Made by a program: the position numbers and the translations under genes
NCBI GenBank assembly: GCA_018449595.1
Contig: JAAVUU010000002.1
Span: forward strand, 124,001-188,000
Reading direction: 5' to 3'
DNA from: Rhizobiales bacterium dw_265
GTDB taxonomy: Bacteria; Pseudomonadota; Alphaproteobacteria; Micropepsales; Micropepsaceae
DNA length: 64,000 bases
In this document: one piece after another, positions 45,290 to 53,730 of the stretch
Layout of the letters: every line of letters begins with the position of its first letter
Numbering within the stretch: position 1 is the first letter of the stretch
Notes under the pieces: generated by a model
What the model was told of the DNA's origin: nothing
Seen by the model: only the letters and a program-made list of their open reading frames with translations
Database searches by the model: none

Positions 45290-47512
45290 ATGAGTACCCA
45301 CGTTCCCGCCCCCCCGGCTGAAAAGCCCGCCATAGCCCCGCCGCCCGCGCGCGGCCGCCGCCGGCTGATGCGCCAGACCGACCTGGTCGAGCGGGTGCTG
45401 GCCTATGATCCCCAGGCCGACGAGGCCCTGCTCAACAAGGCTTACGTCTACGCCATGACGGCGCATGGCAAGCAGTTCCGCGCCTCGGGCGATCCCTATT
45501 TCGCCCATCCGCTGGAAGTGGCGGCCATCCTCACCGACCTCAAGCTCGACGTGCCCACCATCGTGACGGCGCTGCTGCACGACACCATCGAGGACACGCT
45601 GGTCACCTATGAGGATGTGAAGGAAAAGTTCGGCGAGGAGATCGCCAACCTGGTCGACGGCGTCACCAAGCTGTCGCAGCTGGAAGTCTTTTCCGAACGC
45701 ACCAAGCAGGCGGAGAATTTCCGCAAGCTGATGCTGGCGATCACCAGCGACATCCGCGTGCTGCTGGTCAAGCTGGCCGACCGGCTGCACAACATGCGCA
45801 CGCTCGGTTACATCGAAAAGCCCGAAAAGCGCCGCCGCATCGCCCAGGAGACGGTGGACATCTATGCCCCGCTGGCGGGCCGCATCGGCATGCAGAACAT
45901 GCGCGAGGAACTGGAAGACCTGGCCTTCGCCGAACTGGACCCCGAGGCGCGCAACTCCATCGTCACGCATTTTGCGCGTCTGGACATGGTCGGTGGCGAC
46001 CGTGTCGGCCGCATCGCCGACCAGATCAAGCGCAAGCTGGCCGAGCATGGCATGGAAGCCTGGGTCTATGGCCGGGGCAAGCGGCCCTTCTCGATCTGGC
46101 GCAAGCTGCAGACCAAGAAGCTATCGTTCGAGCAACTGTCCGACATTTTCGGCTTCCGTGTCATCGTCGGCTCCACCGCCGACTGCTATCGCGCCCTGGG
46201 CATCATCCACACAAGCTGGCAGATGGTGCCGGAACGCTTCAAGGATTTCATCTCCACCCCCAAGCCCAACGGCTATCGCAGCATCCACACCACGGTGTAC
46301 GGCCCGGAAAAGCAGCGCGTCGAAATCCAGATCCGCACCCAGGAGATGCACGACATCGCCGAGCGCGGCGTCGCCGCCCACTGGCGCTACCGCGAGCATG
46401 TGCCCCAGGACGGCGCCGGGTCGGACAGCGTCACCTATGGCTGGCTGCGCGACATGGTGGACCTGCTGGAAAGGGGCGACACGGCGGAAGAGGCGCTGGA
46501 ACATTCCAAGCTGGCGCTCTACCAGGACCAGGTCTTCTGCTTCACCCCCAAGGGTTCGCTGATCTCGCTGCCCAAGGGCGCGACGCCGATTGATTTTGCC
46601 TATGCCGTGCATACCGATCTGGGCAACAGCGCGGTCGGCGCCAAGGTCAACGGCAACCATGTCGCCTTGCATACGCCGCTCAAGAATGGCGACCAGGTGG
46701 AGATCATCCGCTCCCGCAATGCCGCGCCGTCGCCGATGTGGGAACAGTTCGTGGTCACCGGCCGGGCGCGCGCCGAAATCCGCCGCTTCCTGCGACACGC
46801 CCAGCGCGACGAGCATGTGAAGTTCGGACGCAAGATACTGGAAAAGACCTTTGGCGACGAGGGGCGCGAACTGACCGACAAGGGCATCGAGGCGGTGGCG
46901 AAAAAGCTGCGTCTGGCCAAGGCCGAGGATGTCTATGCCGATGTCGGGCGCGGCGCGCTGCGCGGCCCGGAAGTGCTGCAGGCGGTGTTCCCCGAACTCA
47001 AGCGCACCGGCAAGGTCGCCAAGGCCGTGGTGCCCGGCGAGAAGAAGCCGATCTCGATCCGCGGCCTGACCGAGGGCATTTCCTACAACCTGGCCCAGTG
47101 CTGCCATCCGCTGCCGGGCGACCGCATCGTGGGCATCCGCACCCCGGACGAGGGCCTGATGATCCACACCATCGACTGCGCCGAACTGGACAAGGCCCAG
47201 ACCATGGACAACTGGTTGGACGTGGCCTGGGGCAGGGGCGCATCGGACATGGGGCTGTCGGTGGCGCGCATCCTGGTCCGGGTGAAGAACGAGCCCGGCA
47301 GCCTGGCGACGGCGATGGCGGCGATCGCGGCCAATGGCGGCAACATCTTCAACATGAAGGTGACCAACCGCAATCCGCTCTATTTCGAATTCATGGTGGA
47401 TGTGGAAGTGCGCGACGTGGCGCATTTGCAGAATATCCTGGGCGCGCTACGGGTATCGGACGCGGTCGAATCGGTGGACCGCATGCGCGAATCTGAACAG
47501 TCGGCGGCGTGA
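45290..47512 (+). CDS. rsh: Bifunctional (p)ppGpp synthetase/hydrolase (RSH)
   Basis: This 740-residue enzyme makes and degrades the alarmone (p)ppGpp. Domains in order are the HD hydrolase (about 55-160, with the metal-binding LLHDTIEDT), the synthetase (about 245-360, with STPKPNGYRSIHTTVYGP), TGS (about 400-465), a conserved-cysteine region (AQCCHPLPGDRIVGI) and a C-terminal ACT domain (about 660-735). Both HD and synthetase motifs look intact, so it is predicted to be bifunctional. It follows rpoZ, whose product forms part of the ppGpp-binding site. Confidence 0.97.
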   Translation: MSTHVPAPPAEKPAIAPPPARGRRRLMRQTDLVERVLAYDPQADEALLNKAYVYAMTAHGKQFRASGDPYFAHPLEVAAILTDLKLDVPTIVTALLHDTIEDTLVTYEDVKEKFGEEIANLVDGVTKLSQLEVFSERTKQAENFRKLMLAITSDIRVLLVKLADRLHNMRTLGYIEKPEKRRRIAQETVDIYAPLAGRIGMQNMREELEDLAFAELDPEARNSIVTHFARLDMVGGDRVGRIADQIKRKLAEHGMEAWVYGRGKRPFSIWRKLQTKKLSFEQLSDIFGFRVIVGSTADCYRALGIIHTSWQMVPERFKDFISTPKPNGYRSIHTTVYGPEKQRVEIQIRTQEMHDIAERGVAAHWRYREHVPQDGAGSDSVTYGWLRDMVDLLERGDTAEEALEHSKLALYQDQVFCFTPKGSLISLPKGATPIDFAYAVHTDLGNSAVGAKVNGNHVALHTPLKNGDQVEIIRSRNAAPSPMWEQFVVTGRARAEIRRFLRHAQRDEHVKFGRKILEKTFGDEGRELTDKGIEAVAKKLRLAKAEDVYADVGRGALRGPEVLQAVFPELKRTGKVAKAVVPGEKKPISIRGLTEGISYNLAQCCHPLPGDRIVGIRTPDEGLMIHTIDCAELDKAQTMDNWLDVAWGRGASDMGLSVARILVRVKNEPGSLATAMAAIAANGGNIFNMKVTNRNPLYFEFMVDVEVRDVAHLQNILGALRVSDAVESVDRMRESEQSAA

Positions 47513-47514
47513 GT

Positions 47515-48006
47515 ATGCTTGTGAGAGATGCTATTTGCATATCACTCGTGTTTGCCGCCGGTATTGCTAATTCGGCTCTGGCTCAAAAGATCGCGGATCG
47601 GTCGGGTCAAAACCCTTTCGGGTTAAGCCGAGGTGAAATTGATAACGCGCTAAAGGATTGCGACAACGGCAGCGAATCTGTGATCGCGATTTGCGCTGGG
47701 GACAAATTCCGTCGTGTAGAGACGATTTATCAACAAGCGGAGCGGGATGCGCACAACGCCCTTTCTTCGTCGCCAGAAACGCAAAAGGCGATCGAAAGTG
47801 CTGATCGTGCTTTCGAGCGGTTCCGAGAGGCGACCTGTAACTTCGAGATTTCGGGGGACAGAATGGGCAGGATGGCAACCGGCATCCAGTATGGTTGCCT
47901 GGAGAGCTATACAAAGCGCCGGGCAAAAGCGCTTGCAGCATTTGCGGCGTGCGAGAAAACAGGTGACTGCCAAATGCCCAATTTGCTTTACCTTGATGAA
48001 AATTGA
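47515..48006 (+). CDS. DUF1311/LprI-like secreted protein
   Basis: The 163-residue product has an N-terminal signal peptide (about 24 residues, ending NSALAQ) and a mature part with six cysteines. The CLESYTKRRAKALAAF region and paired cysteines resemble the DUF1311 (LprI lysozyme-inhibitor-like) family. Its codon use is noticeably less GC-biased than rsh and pyrE on either side, which suggests later insertion into this otherwise conserved gene order. ATG 47515 was chosen; a GTG at 47509 overlaps the rsh stop. Confidence 0.75.
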   Translation: MLVRDAICISLVFAAGIANSALAQKIADRSGQNPFGLSRGEIDNALKDCDNGSESVIAICAGDKFRRVETIYQQAERDAHNALSSSPETQKAIESADRAFERFREATCNFEISGDRMGRMATGIQYGCLESYTKRRAKALAAFAACEKTGDCQMPNLLYLDEN

Positions 48007-48050
48007 GATGGCTTGATCACAATCAAGCCGAATTTGTGAAAGAGACAGGA

Positions 48051-48635
48051 ATGAACGTCGAACAGGTTTTGAACGAATTCAAAAAGTCTGGGGCACTCCT
48101 GGAGGGTCATTTCATCCTCTCCAGCGGGCTACATTCCGACAAGTTCCTGCAGAAGGCGCTGGTGTTTCAGGACGCCAAACGCACCGCCAAACTGTGCAAG
48201 GCGCTGGCCGCCAAGGTGAAGGCGGAAGTGAAGGACGAGATCACCGCCATCGTCTCGCCCGCCGTGGGCGGCATCGTGCCGGGCTATGAGATGGGTCGCC
48301 AATTGGGCCTGCCCGCCATGTATGTCGAACGGGTCGAGGGCGAATTCCAATTGCGCCGCAACTTCACCCTGAAGAAGGGCCAGAAGGTTCTGATGGTGGA
48401 AGACATCGTCTCCACCGGCGTCTCGTCGCGCGAATGTATCGCCGCCATCAGGAAGACCGGCGCGAAAGTCGTCGCCGCCTGTTGCCTGATCGACCGCAGC
48501 GCCGGCAAGGCCAAGGTCGGGGTGCCGCTGATCGCGCTGGCGGAATGGAAAGTGCAGGCCTGGCCCGCCGACAAGCTGCCGCCGCATCTTCGCAACATTC
48601 CCGCCGTCAAGCCGGGCAGCCGAGGACTTGCGTGA
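48051..48635 (+). CDS. pyrE: Orotate phosphoribosyltransferase
   Basis: PyrE joins orotate to PRPP to make OMP. The 194-residue product has the PRPP-binding loop VLMVEDIVSTGVSSRE near residue 120 and the SGLHSDKF segment near 26. ATG 48051 has AGACAGGA ahead of it and gives the family start (MNVEQVLNEF). It completes, with pyrB and pyrC' at 28.6-30.9 kb, part of the pyrimidine pathway visible here. Confidence 0.96.
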   Translation: MNVEQVLNEFKKSGALLEGHFILSSGLHSDKFLQKALVFQDAKRTAKLCKALAAKVKAEVKDEITAIVSPAVGGIVPGYEMGRQLGLPAMYVERVEGEFQLRRNFTLKKGQKVLMVEDIVSTGVSSRECIAAIRKTGAKVVAACCLIDRSAGKAKVGVPLIALAEWKVQAWPADKLPPHLRNIPAVKPGSRGLA

Positions 48636-48655
48636 CCGGAAAGCGCAGCCGGAAT

Positions 48656-49015
48656 TTATAACGCGGCGGCCAGGTCAAGCTGTTGCGCGAGCCGGTTCAA
48701 CCGTTTGTCCCGCGTCCAGAGAGACGCTCCCGGCGTCAGCCGCACGGATGCCAGCAGGTGCACATCGACATAGCCGATGCCGGACAATTTCTCGTTTTCA
48801 ATGAAATGCATGACCTCCACAGGGGAGGCGACGGCGGCCTGCGGCTGCTTTTGCAACATGCGGACCACAAGGGCGCGCTGCCGCAAATGCCCAAGCGCAA
48901 TCTCCCCGATAACGAAAGGATGCACCAGGACATTGCCCGCGCCAAGACGCGCGACCAGCGCATCGTCCGCGCGGCGCAGATGGTCGATCCATATGGAGGC
49001 GTCGGCAAGGATCAC
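48656..49015 (-). CDS. vapC: VapC-type PIN-domain toxin
   Basis: PIN-domain VapC toxins are Mg-dependent ribonucleases that cut tRNA or rRNA. The 119-residue product starts MILADASIWIDHLR with the first acidic residue, has Glu in VIGEIALG, Asp in GYVDVHLLAS and the C-terminal TRDKRLNRLA. All four acidic positions appear present, so it may be active. The GTG start overlaps the vapB stop by 4 bp, the normal antitoxin-toxin arrangement. Confidence 0.92.
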   Translation of the reverse strand: MILADASIWIDHLRRADDALVARLGAGNVLVHPFVIGEIALGHLRQRALVVRMLQKQPQAAVASPVEVMHFIENEKLSGIGYVDVHLLASVRLTPGASLWTRDKRLNRLAQQLDLAAAL

Positions 49016-49209
49016 GCGGGTTTGGAGCGCCGCCGCGGCGCCGCACTGGCCCTCGGATCGCTTCCACCGAGCAAAGCGAGGCGCCGCGCCGCCTCGCGGG
49101 CGATCAGCGCCCGCAGCGCCTCATGGATGACGCCCGACTTCTCCCGGATGCCGGTATATTCCTGCGCCTGGGCCAGGAGCGCGTCGTCGAGGGCAAGCGT
49201 GGTGCGCAT
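49012..49209 (-). CDS. vapB: VapB-type antitoxin (ribbon-helix-helix)
   Basis: The 65-residue product begins MRTTLALDDALLAQAQEYTG, the N-terminal strand and first helix of a VapB/type II antitoxin DNA-binding domain, followed by IHEALRALIAREAARRLA. The C-terminal tail is basic and Pro/Ser-rich and would wrap VapC. It precedes vapC with a 4-bp overlap and is probably autoregulated. The pair is inserted between pyrE and pdxJ. Confidence 0.9.
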   Translation of the reverse strand: MRTTLALDDALLAQAQEYTGIREKSGVIHEALRALIAREAARRLALLGGSDPRASAAPRRRSKPA

Positions 49210-49282
49210 GGGGGTGTCCAGAACCGAGCATGGAAAATAGCATCAAATGATGCCATATTCAATGCCTGAAGAGAGCCCGCCC

Positions 49283-49999
49283 ATGACCCTGCGCCTTGGC
49301 GTCAACATCGATCACGTCGCCACGGTGCGCAATGCGCGCGGCGGCGACAATCCCGATCCGGTACGCGCCGCGCTGCTGGCGCAGGCCGCCGGGGCCGACG
49401 GCATCACCGCCCATCTGCGCGAAGACCGCCGTCATATCCGTGACGAAGACATTGTCGCGCTGACACGCGGATTGAAAATCCCGCTCAATCTGGAAATGGC
49501 GGCGACCGGCGAGATGCTTGTCATCGCGCTGAAGGCCAGGCCCCATGCCGCCTGCATCGTGCCGGAGAAGCGCGAGGAACGCACCACCGAGGGCGGCATT
49601 GACGCGGCGGGCCAATACGATCGCCTTCAACCCATCGTCTCCTCCCTGGGCGCGGCCAATATCCGCGTTTCCATGTTCGTCGAACCCGACCGCCGCCAGC
49701 TGGACGCCAGCAAGGCGCTGGGCGCGCCGGTGGTGGAATTGCACACCGGCGCCTATGCCCATGCGCCGGCTGGGGCGGAACGCGACCGCATCCGCGACGC
49801 CGCCGAATATGGCGCGTCCATCGGGCTGGAAATCCACGCCGGCCACGGCTTGACCTTTGATAACGTCAAACCCATCGCCGCCATCCCGCAGATCCGCGAA
49901 CTCAATATCGGCCATTTCCTGATCGGCGAGGCGATCTTCATCGGCCTGGACACCGCGATCAGAAAGATGCGGGCGCTGATGAATGAGGCGCGGACATGA
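49283..49999 (+). CDS. pdxJ: Pyridoxine 5'-phosphate synthase
   Basis: PdxJ condenses 1-deoxyxylulose-5-phosphate with 3-amino-2-oxopropyl phosphate to form pyridoxine phosphate. The 238-residue TIM-barrel product starts MTLRLGVNIDHVATVRNARG and has DGITAHLREDRRHI, the EIHAGHGL strand, and the C-terminal ELNIGHFLIGEA phosphate-binding motif. ATG 49283 was chosen; the extra upstream codons lack family similarity. It is followed by acpS across a palindromic repeat. Confidence 0.97.
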   Translation: MTLRLGVNIDHVATVRNARGGDNPDPVRAALLAQAAGADGITAHLREDRRHIRDEDIVALTRGLKIPLNLEMAATGEMLVIALKARPHAACIVPEKREERTTEGGIDAAGQYDRLQPIVSSLGAANIRVSMFVEPDRRQLDASKALGAPVVELHTGAYAHAPAGAERDRIRDAAEYGASIGLEIHAGHGLTFDNVKPIAAIPQIRELNIGHFLIGEAIFIGLDTAIRKMRALMNEART

Positions 50000-50007
50000 T
50001 TATCCCA

Positions 50008-50148
50008 CTTGTCATCCCCGGCGAGCGGCGCATCGTCGGATGCGGCGCGAGGGAAGGGGACCCAGGCTGCTGCTACCTGTCTGGTGGTGAAAGCCTGGGT
50101 TCCCTTCCCCTCGCATTGCTCGCGCAATGCTCGGCCGGGAATGACAGG
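50008..50148. repeat. Palindromic repeat, family A (paired arms, no gene inside)
   Basis: The left arm CTTGTCATCCCCGGCGAGC...GGGAAGGGGACCCAGGC faces the right arm GCCTGGGTTCCCTTCCCC...CGGCCGGGAATGACAGG with only about 25 bp between. The arms match those at 42021 and 42375, which there enclose a GIY-YIG gene. It lies between pdxJ and acpS. Confidence 0.88.
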
Positions 50149-50156
50149 AGAGCCAA

Positions 50157-50567
50157 ATGATCCTGGGCCTGGGCAACGACCTGATCGACATCCGCCGCAT
50201 CGAAAAGACCATCGCCGCCCATGGCGAGCGGTTCCTGGCCCGCGTCTACACCGACATCGAGCGGGCCAAGTCGGAACGCCGCGCCGGTACGCCGGTCGGC
50301 CGCGCCGCCAGCTATGCCAAGCGCTTCGCCGCCAAGGAGGCCTGTGCCAAGGCCCTGGGAACCGGGCTGAACCATGGCGTCTACTGGCGCGACATGGGGG
50401 TGGTGAACCTGCCGGGCGGCAAGCCGACCATGGCGCTGACCGGCGGCGCCCTGAAAAGGCTGGAAAAAATCACCCCGCCGGGCCATCGCGCCCAGATCGA
50501 CCTGACCATCACCGACGATTTTCCGCTGGCCCAGGCCATCGTCATCATCTCGGCGGTTAAAGATTAA
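50157..50567 (+). CDS. acpS: Holo-[acyl-carrier-protein] synthase
   Basis: AcpS transfers 4'-phosphopantetheine from CoA to acyl-carrier protein. The 136-residue product starts [16 protein letters not shown] with the Mg-binding Asp in GNDLIDI, and has the catalytic Glu in [16 protein letters not shown]. It belongs to the conserved pdxJ-acpS-lepB-rnc-era order. Its CoA comes from the CoaBC pathway. Confidence 0.96.
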   Translation: MILGLGNDLIDIRRIEKTIAAHGERFLARVYTDIERAKSERRAGTPVGRAASYAKRFAAKEACAKALGTGLNHGVYWRDMGVVNLPGGKPTMALTGGALKRLEKITPPGHRAQIDLTITDDFPLAQAIVIISAVKD

Positions 50568-50637
50568 CCCCGAAATCCTTGACAGGGCGGGGCGGCTGCC
50601 CCTTTTGTCCCCCAGCAAACCGCAAAAAAGCAGGACG

Positions 50638-51399
50638 ATGAGCAGCAAGAGCGCGGCCAAGCCGCAAGAAGGCGAATCCTGGGGGGAACTCGCCAAGACG
50701 GTGATCTATGCCGGCCTGATCGCCATCGTGATCCGCACCTTCTTCTTCCAGCCCTTCAACATCCCCTCGGCCTCGATGGAGGCGACCCTGCTGGTGGGCG
50801 ATTACCTGTTCGTGGAGAAATTCTCCTACGGCTACAGCCGCTACACTTTCCCCTTCGGCGGCTGGCCGTTCGGCGATGCCCTGCATGGCCGTTATTTCGC
50901 GCATGGGCCCACCCGCGGCGACGTCATCGTCTTCAAATATCCGCAGGACAATACCACCGACTTCATCAAGCGGCTGATCGGCATGCCGGGCGACACCATC
51001 CAGATGAAGGACGGCCGCCTCTATATCAACGGCAGGATCGTGCCGCGCCGCCGCGTCGCCGACTATGTCGAGAAGATCGACGGCCAGGACAATCATGTGC
51101 CGCAGTACGAAGAGACCCTGCCGGGCGGCAAGACCTATCTGACGCTGGACCGCGATCCCGAAGGCCCGCTGGACAATACCGAGGAATTCCACGTTCCCGC
51201 CGATCACTATTTCATGATGGGCGACAACCGCGACAACAGCGACGACTCGCGCCAGGCGGTGGGCTATGTCCCGGCCGAGAACCTGGAAGGCAAGGCGATG
51301 ATCCGCTTCTTCTCCACCGACGGCTCGGCGCGGGTGTGGGAAGTGTGGAAGTGGCCGCTGGCCGTGCGCTATTCGCGCATACTTACATTGGTCAAGTAA
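50638..51399 (+). CDS. lepB: Signal peptidase I
   Basis: LepB removes signal peptides at the outer face of the inner membrane. The 253-residue product has one N-terminal membrane helix (about 21-38), the nucleophile Ser46 in NIPSASMEATL, the general-base Lys111 in FIKRLIGMPGD, and box E GDNRDNSDDSR near residue 200. ATG 50638 has AGGA just upstream. Likely clients in this window include the secreted proteins at 31087, 38415 and 47515. rnc begins 4 bp after its stop. Confidence 0.97.
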   Translation: MSSKSAAKPQEGESWGELAKTVIYAGLIAIVIRTFFFQPFNIPSASMEATLLVGDYLFVEKFSYGYSRYTFPFGGWPFGDALHGRYFAHGPTRGDVIVFKYPQDNTTDFIKRLIGMPGDTIQMKDGRLYINGRIVPRRRVADYVEKIDGQDNHVPQYEETLPGGKTYLTLDRDPEGPLDNTEEFHVPADHYFMMGDNRDNSDDSRQAVGYVPAENLEGKAMIRFFSTDGSARVWEVWKWPLAVRYSRILTLVK

Positions 51400-51403
51400 C
51401 GCC

Positions 51404-52066
51404 TTGGTCGACGCGCTTTCCGCCAAGCTCGGACACACCTTCCACGACCCCGCGCTGTTGAAGCGCGCCCTGACCCATGCCAGCGCCGATGCGGTGACCT
51501 CGAACGAGCGGCTGGAATTCCTGGGCGACCGGGTGCTGGGGCTGATCGTGGCGGAGAAACTGCACGCGCTGTATCCGGCCGATCCCGAAGGCGCGCTGGC
51601 CTTGAAGTTCAATGCGCTGGCGCGCGGCGCGGCCTGCGCCAGGGCGGCGGCTGAGGCCGGACTGGCCGAGCATGTGATCCTGGCCAATTCGGAAAAGGCC
51701 GGCGGCGGCCGCGACAAGCCCGCCATCCTGTCGGGTATGTGCGAGGCGGTGATCGCCGCGCTTTATCTGGATGGCGGCATGGATGCGGCGCGCGCATTTG
51801 TCGAGCGCTATTGGGCGGGCCAGTTCGAGGATTTCAGCCAGGACATGCGCGACGCCAAGACCCGGCTGCAGGAATGGGCGCAGGCCCGGCCGGGAAAAGA
51901 CGCGCCGGTCTATGCCTTGAAGGAACGCAGCGGGCCCGACCATGCGCCGCGCTTTATCGTCGAGGTCAGGGTTGCCGGTTTCGATGCCGTGACGGGCGAG
52001 GGCGGCTCCAAGCGCCAGGCCGAACAGGATGCGGCGACCAAACTGCTGGCGGTGGTGGAACCATGA
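51404..52066 (+). CDS. rnc: Ribonuclease III, with a substituted conserved active-site Asp
   Basis: RNase III cuts double-stranded RNA, including rRNA precursors. The 220-residue product has the signature NERLEFLGDRVLGL (Glu and Asp of the first motif present) and a C-terminal dsRNA-binding domain (about 150-218). In the second motif the usual LxDxxEA reads LSGMCEA, so the conserved Asp equivalent to E. coli Asp114 is Gly while the essential Glu remains. The start is TTG at 51404, 4 bp after lepB. era overlaps its end by 4 bp. Confidence 0.95.
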   Translation: MVDALSAKLGHTFHDPALLKRALTHASADAVTSNERLEFLGDRVLGLIVAEKLHALYPADPEGALALKFNALARGAACARAAAEAGLAEHVILANSEKAGGGRDKPAILSGMCEAVIAALYLDGGMDAARAFVERYWAGQFEDFSQDMRDAKTRLQEWAQARPGKDAPVYALKERSGPDHAPRFIVEVRVAGFDAVTGEGGSKRQAEQDAATKLLAVVEP

Positions 52067-52983
52067 CGACGCGCTGCGGTTTTGCCGCCATCATCGGCGC
52101 CCCCAATGCCGGCAAGTCCACGCTGATCAATGCGCTGGTCGGCACCAAGGTCGCCATCGTCTCGCCCAAGGTGCAGACCACCCGCATGCCGGTGCGCGGC
52201 ATTGCCATGGCGGGCGAAACCCAGATCGTGTTCGTGGATACGCCGGGCATCTTCCGCCCGCGCCGCCGCCTGGACCGCGCCATGGTCACCAGCGCCTGGT
52301 CGGGGGCCGAGGAAGCCGACTGCATCCTGTTGATCGTGGATGCCGCCGACCTGACGGCAAACGCCAACAGCCTGGGCGCGCGCGACACCATGGCGATCCT
52401 GGAAGGGTTGAAGGACGGCAAGGCCAAGAAGAAGGCGCTGATCCTCAACAAGATCGACGGCATGAAGCGCACCGACCTGTTGCCGCTGGTCGAGCGTTTC
52501 CATGCCGAAGGCGTGTTCGAGGATGTGTTCCTGGTCTCGGCGCTGAAGGGCGAGGGCGTGGCCGATGTGGCAAGCTGGGTGGCGGCGCGGATGCCGGAAG
52601 GGCCGTGGCTGTACCCGGAAGACCAGGCCGCCGATATTCCCTCGCGTCTGCTGGCGGCGGAAGTGACGCGCGAGAAGATCTATCTGCGCCTGCATGACGA
52701 ATTGCCGTACAGCAGCGCCGTGGAAACCGAGAAGTGGGAAGAACGCCGTGACGGCTCGGTCAGGATCGACCAGATCATCTATGTCCAGCGCGACGGCCAG
52801 AAGGCGATCGTGCTGGGCAAGGGCGGCGCCACCATCAAGAAGCTCGGTGAGCTGGCGCGCGAGGAACTGGAAACCCTGTTCGGCCGCCGCGTCCACCTGT
52901 TCCTGTTCGTCAAGGTGCGCGAGGACTGGGCCGAGAACAGCGAACACTACAAAGAAATCGGCCTCGACTATCCGAAAGAATAG
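52063..52983 (+). CDS. era: GTPase Era
   Basis: Era is an essential GTPase that binds the 3' end of 16S rRNA during 30S assembly. The 306-residue product has G1 GAPNAGKS near residue 12, G3 DTPG near 59, G4 NKID near 127, and a C-terminal KH domain containing VLGKGGATIKKLG. Its ATG overlaps the rnc stop (ATGA). The lepB-rnc-era-recO run is the standard order. Confidence 0.97.
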   Translation: MTTRCGFAAIIGAPNAGKSTLINALVGTKVAIVSPKVQTTRMPVRGIAMAGETQIVFVDTPGIFRPRRRLDRAMVTSAWSGAEEADCILLIVDAADLTANANSLGARDTMAILEGLKDGKAKKKALILNKIDGMKRTDLLPLVERFHAEGVFEDVFLVSALKGEGVADVASWVAARMPEGPWLYPEDQAADIPSRLLAAEVTREKIYLRLHDELPYSSAVETEKWEERRDGSVRIDQIIYVQRDGQKAIVLGKGGATIKKLGELAREELETLFGRRVHLFLFVKVREDWAENSEHYKEIGLDYPKE

Positions 52984-52986
52984 CGG

Positions 52987-53727
52987 ATGGAGTGGTCTGA
53001 CGACGCCATCGTGTTGTCCTCCCGTGCCCATGGCGAGACCGGCGCGATCCTGGAACTCTTGACCCGCGATCATGGCCGCCATGCCGGGCTGGTGCGCGGC
53101 GGCGCCTCGCGCCGGATCAAGCCGACCTTGCAACCGGGCAACAGCGTGCATGTCGGGTGGCGGGCGCGGCTGGAAGAACATCTGGGCAGCTTTACCTGCG
53201 AACTGGCGCGGGCCCGCGCCGGTGAATTGATGGACAGCCGCGACACCCTGACCGGCCTCAACGCCTTTTCCGCCATGACCAGCGCCGCCATGCCGGAACG
53301 CGAGGCCCATGCCACGGTGTTCGCAGGGGGCGAAATCCTGCTGGACGAGATGATGACCGGCGACACCGCCCACTGGCTGCCGCTGTATGTGCGCTGGGAG
53401 GCGGGCCTCTTGGAGGCGCTGGGCTTCGGGCTGGATCTCAGCGAATGCGCCGCCACCGGCGCCAGGACCGACCTGATCTATGTCTCGCCCAGGACCGGCC
53501 GCGCCGTGTCGCGCGACGCGGCGGGCATCTATGCATCGCGCCTGTTCCGGCTTCCCGGATTCCTGATGGGCAACGACAATGACCAGGCCCATGGCGATGA
53601 AATCGCCGCCGGGCTGGCGCTGACCGGGCATTTCCTGCTGGAACGTGTGCTCAGGCCGCACGGCAAGGACATGCCGCCTGCGAGAATACGCCTCGACGCC
53701 ATTGTCCCCGAATCATCTAAAAGCTGA
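52987..53727 (+). CDS. recO: DNA repair protein RecO
   Basis: RecO anneals single strands and helps RecR and RecF load RecA. The 246-residue product starts MEWSDDAIVLSSRAHGETGAI, the OB-fold N-domain, followed by LVRGGASRRIKPTLQPGN, and has a helical C-domain. The zinc cysteines of some RecO proteins are largely absent. It starts 3 bp after era, with parC beginning 3 bp after its stop. Its partner recF is at the left edge. Confidence 0.94.
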   Translation: MEWSDDAIVLSSRAHGETGAILELLTRDHGRHAGLVRGGASRRIKPTLQPGNSVHVGWRARLEEHLGSFTCELARARAGELMDSRDTLTGLNAFSAMTSAAMPEREAHATVFAGGEILLDEMMTGDTAHWLPLYVRWEAGLLEALGFGLDLSECAATGARTDLIYVSPRTGRAVSRDAAGIYASRLFRLPGFLMGNDNDQAHGDEIAAGLALTGHFLLERVLRPHGKDMPPARIRLDAIVPESSKS

Positions 53728-53730
53728 GCC

